A stretch of DNA of 64,000 bases, taken from NCBI RefSeq assembly GCF_000247695.1, contig NW_004624732.1, positions 43,152,321 to 43,216,320 on the forward strand, in the 5' to 3' direction. This document shows positions 60,785 to 64,000 of the stretch, piece after piece. The first letter of the stretch is position 1; each line of letters starts with the position of its first letter. The notes below the pieces were generated by a model that was given only the letters and a program-made list of their open reading frames with translations, did no database searches and was not told where the DNA came from. A program made the position numbers and the translations under genes. Source of the stretch: Heterocephalus glaber. Lineage: Eukaryota; Chordata; Mammalia; Rodentia; Bathyergidae.

Positions 60785-60935
60785 CATCTTAGCCACCATA
60801 ACAGAAACATAGTACATGGTCCCTGGTGTCAGACTAGTTAGAGTGCTCTTCTACCATTCATTCGCATCAAGACTGAATAAGTTATGAACTCCCTGAGCCT
60901 CAGCTTTCCTGTCTGTTAAGTGGAGTATTTATACA
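60785..60935 (+). mobile_element. MIR SINE piece, sense
   Basis: CCCTGGTGTCAGACTAGTTA, GAATAAGTTATGAACTCCCT, GAGCCTCAGCTTTCCTGTCT and GTTAAGTGGAGTATTTATAC correspond to the MIR core ('ggagccagactgcc', 'gttacttaacctctctgagcctcagtttcctc', 'taaaatggg'). Confidence 0.8.
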
Positions 60936-63859
60936 GACCTTGGAGAAGGCATTGGACTAGCTATTGCTTCATAGAATAGTACAACAGTACCTTGCCTTCG
61001 ACATTAGAATTTATCCTCTAGATTAACATTTTCTTAGAGAAAATTTAGTTATTGATTGCCTGCCATTTTGTAAGACAAAACCAGATCAACTGCCTAAACA
61101 ATCCCAGTTTTACCGAAAGTCTAAATGTATCATAACAGTGGCAAAATGAATGGGATTTTAATTCAGTGGCATGGCCTGGCTCCAGTCAAACTGCTAGCAA
61201 ACTAATAACCCTTGATAGTGCCCTAGAATTGGTCCCAAAAAGCAGCAAAGGAACTGGATGCCTAATGCAGTTTCATCCTGATGCAATGGAGCCACAGAGC
61301 ACATTCTGATGCATGCATTTCCTATCTTAGAGCTCCATTAAATTTTCACCATAGCTGACCAATGAGTCAGTATTCATTAGTAGGGCTATGGAAAATCTAT
61401 GTGAAATTCTGATTTGATAAGCTTCCATTGTTGTCTTCAGTGGAATTTTTTTCCGAACTCAGATCAAGTTATGCAAATGTAGTCACTTCTTGGGCTTGTT
61501 TCAATTTTAACTATGAACTTTTTTCAAGGCTTTCACAGAGATGTTTTTCAACTGAATAAAAAGCATTAAACCAATTTTTAAAAAGTGTCTAGCCATTCAA
61601 ACTTAGTACTTTAATCCAATTTCTTACATATAAAGCAAAGATTTAGAAAAATAGTAAAATTAATGTTTTTAATCAGTTAAGAGAATTCACATAAAATAAA
61701 ATAATGGCTAATTTTTCCAAGCAAAAAGGAGTAACTCGTTCAAAAGGAAGAATTATTTTTAAAAGATAATGGCCTTTAAAATTGATCTATAGTCCATTTG
61801 GCCAAAGAATCTGTATCATACTCTTTGAACTGTCTAATTTTCCATGTCCGGACAAAAGGCCTCCTGCCAAGGTGAGGAAAGCTGTGCTCCATAGCTTATG
61901 CCTTACAGTTTTGCTTCCTGAAATCTGGGGGAGCTCTGTGGGGCCAAAGTCCCTCTTCCTACTGTTTACACTTCTATGTACTGTCACCAAGGCTTGGGGG
62001 TTCTGAGCACTGAATTCATCCAGGCTTCCCTGAGGACCACAGTGGGGGCAGGAAGAGCTGCTTTAGTGGCAGTGACACCCACCACAGTCAGGGCCACACA
62101 GTACATTATGTCAAAGAGAGTTACACCAATATCACAGCATCATATCAGTTACAGAACCTTTCTTCAAAGCCAGTGTTTTAAATACTCATGAAGATATGGC
62201 CAATATGTCATTACACTGGCCAGGATTTAGATCTGGAAAACGGTCCCTTGATGGGGCTACATTTTGTAATTTCTTTAATATGACTAATGAGAAGGGTACT
62301 TTGTGATGCTGAAGGGGAGGGGCATCAGAGAATTCTGAATGGTTGTGCAATGGAAAGAAACCCTAACAGCTCAGGTGGGTGTAGCAATCATTGTGCCATT
62401 GCAGTGGTGGCCTCTGAAATTTTCCCCAAGTGCATTCATACTTGCCAAGGGGTTGGCAAGCCCTTTTTAAATACATGACTTGAGTATACTGAGTATTTTA
62501 TGGGAAACAAAACTTGAATCAGCTTAATATATAAATTATAGGTAAGAGGGTACATTATAGGGTTGTTGGTGTGTTTGAACATATCCTGAACTTGCTTTTG
62601 GATCTCAGTAATAGCTCTTTAATTTCAGTCAACCTACCTTATGTGATCTTTCAAATAATTGCATAAACATCCAAGAAAAAGAAATACTTGGAAATCGAGA
62701 TTTTAAAGAAGATAACAATAGTTTTTTTTTAAGGAATAATTAATATGTCCTAGAATCAAAATAATACTCAGACAAAATTGTATGCTTAGAAAGAAAGTGG
62801 TTTTAGTCATCTTAATATAGAGAAAACCTAATATGACTTTAATAGAAACAGAAATTAATATCGTGATACCTCCATTTTTAAAATAATTATATTATAAAGT
62901 AAATAACCTGTTTAAAGATTCAACAGAATATCTCAAAGATGTATTATGATACATAATACATAATACAATGCTTTTTACCTTCATCTTAATTTTATTCCCC
63001 AGAGGACACCACTTTAAGTGGTTTTCATTTATAGTTCTTCTAGAGGTTGCTTCCAAATGCACACTATTTGTTATTTAGGAGGCAGGCTGTTTGTTCCTGT
63101 CAATATCTTTCTTATTTTTTAATGCTGCATGTCTTGACTTCTCAGCCTTATAATTCTGCTGCAATAGCACAAATTTGACACAGTTACACCAAGCCTTGTT
63201 TCCCTGGTCCTTCTCTTCCCCAAATATCAAAAGCAGTTCATCTCATTGCCTTTTCTATTGTATTTCTGCATCATGAAATTTTATATTATTTCATTTTTTT
63301 CTATGACTCACTTATAGGCTAATTTTAAGTTAAAAAAATCCAAATTACTATGTTTGCACAAGGTTGTTTACTGCACTGGCAAGGATTAGACTTCCTTCTC
63401 TGTTCTCACAATCTCATAAACCCCGTGGCCCTCAAAGGGTAATGCCCTGATCACAGTGAAAAAAGTTCTTCTCTCTTTTATGATAAAGGGTTATATTAAT
63501 AATTTTGCTCTTTTCTGAATGACTTTTATGAATTTTTCTTATGTTTTGGATAGAGATGTGAAAAAGACAACAGTTTTATTTTTGTCATAGAAATATTACA
63601 GAATCTTTGGCCAAGTAATGTGCCACATTGCAGTAACATATCCAGGGTCCAGGATTATGATTTATGGACCATACAAGTGATAATGTTCTGCTTTCAGAGG
63701 TTATACTCCACCACTGACTTAAAATCTTGCTGTCTTTTAGTATACTTCAGCTTTTTATTGTGACATTCTTCTAAAGATTTCTCCCCAACCAGAGTTCCAT
63801 GTTTTCTTTCATTTGGGGTATTTATTGTCATCAAATAGTTTCATCCTCTTCATCTATCC

Positions 63860-64000
63860 TCCCTGCTTTTCTTGGGGTAAGGGGTAAAGCTGGGGCTTTG
63901 GCACTGAGCTACATCTGCAAGCCCCTTTTTAATGTCTATATTGAGACTCTTGTCTCACTAAGTTACTCAGGCTGGACTTGAACTTGAAATCCTCCTGCCT
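63860..64000 (-). mobile_element. B1-dID type dimeric SINE, antisense, cut by the window edge
   Basis: Reversed ID-like half (GGGGTAAAGCTGGGGCTTTG, GCACTGAGCTACATCTGCAA) followed by the start of reversed B1 (GAGACTCTTGTCTCACTAAG, CAGGCTGGACTTGAACTTGA, AATCCTCCTGCCT). It continues beyond 64000. Confidence 0.85.

Larger units (their letters stand above)
1..64000 (+). other. ARHGAP15: ARHGAP15 gene, internal part (introns plus three coding exons)
   Basis: The whole window behaves as one + strand transcription unit. The three exons are all on +, are flanked by AG acceptors and GT donors, and have compatible phases: exon one ends on a codon boundary, exon two ends one base into a codon, and exon three begins with the remaining two bases to complete a Met codon. 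Together they give about 117 residues matching ARHGAP15 roughly at human residues 159-275 of 475; this numbering is from memory of the family. ARHGAP15 is a cytosolic protein recruited to membranes by its PH domain and stimulates GTP hydrolysis mainly on Rac. The promoter, 5' exons, RhoGAP exons and 3' UTR are not in this window. Confidence 0.9.
60231..64000 (+). other. ARHGAP15: ARHGAP15 intron downstream of the last exon in the window (partial)
   Basis: Starts with donor GTACAAG and continues past the window edge. It contains a hAT-like fossil, a MIR and a B1-dID at the right edge. The next ARHGAP15 exon, which should begin the RhoGAP domain with the last two bases of an Asp codon, is not present. 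The stretch 60931-63860 holds no element that I can recognise. Confidence 0.85.

Noticed and set aside
1..64000. CRISPR-like arrays, endogenous viral genes, CpG islands or RNA genes
   Set aside because: I looked on both strands and saw no regularly spaced repeats with unique spacers, no viral gene motifs, no CpG-dense stretch and no recognisable snRNA, rRNA or miRNA hairpin.

Overview
This is mammalian genomic DNA: about 64 kb of AT-rich, intron-dominated sequence with no bacterial features. It lies inside a single protein-coding gene on the + strand. Three exons join in frame with canonical splice sites and encode a conserved internal part of ARHGAP15, a leukocyte-enriched Rac-directed Rho GTPase-activating protein. 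The exons are 15308-15406 (end of the PH domain), 16580-16709 (linker) and 60108-60230 (basic segment leading into the RhoGAP domain). The start of the gene and the catalytic RhoGAP domain lie outside the window.

The repeats point to a rodent that is not mouse- or rat-like. There are B1 (7SL-derived) elements, B1 joined to ID-like sequence (B1-dID type dimers), and at least eight copies of a tRNA-derived ID-like SINE with an A-box like TAGCTCAGTGG and a 3' end reading CTGGTACC followed by poly(A). Dimers of this type are known from squirrel-, dormouse- and beaver-like lineages, so a sciuromorph or castorimorph rodent is my best guess. The species cannot be fixed from sequence reading alone.

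Layout. Positions 1-15307 are the end of an upstream intron: an L1 ORF1 scrap at the left edge, old MIR and L2 pieces, two ID SINEs and a long GA microsatellite. Positions 15407-16579 are a short intron with a CA repeat and a MIR. Positions 16710-60107 are one 43.4 kb intron holding L1 ORF2 fragments in both orientations, hAT-type DNA transposon fossils, many MIRs, most of the young SINEs, several microsatellites, and a GC-richer segment (about 50390-51230) with clustered E-box, ETS, AP-1 and GATA motifs that is the best candidate cis-regulatory element. Positions 60231-64000 are the start of the next intron.

No complete gene, RNA gene, CpG island, recognisable LTR element or CRISPR-like array was found. 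Most open reading frames here are chance frames in intron or pieces of L1. I see no evidence of a novel multi-gene system. The items most worth checking are the regulatory candidate with its palindromic double AP-1 site, the inverted B1 pair that could fold in the pre-mRNA, and the ID-like SINE family itself.
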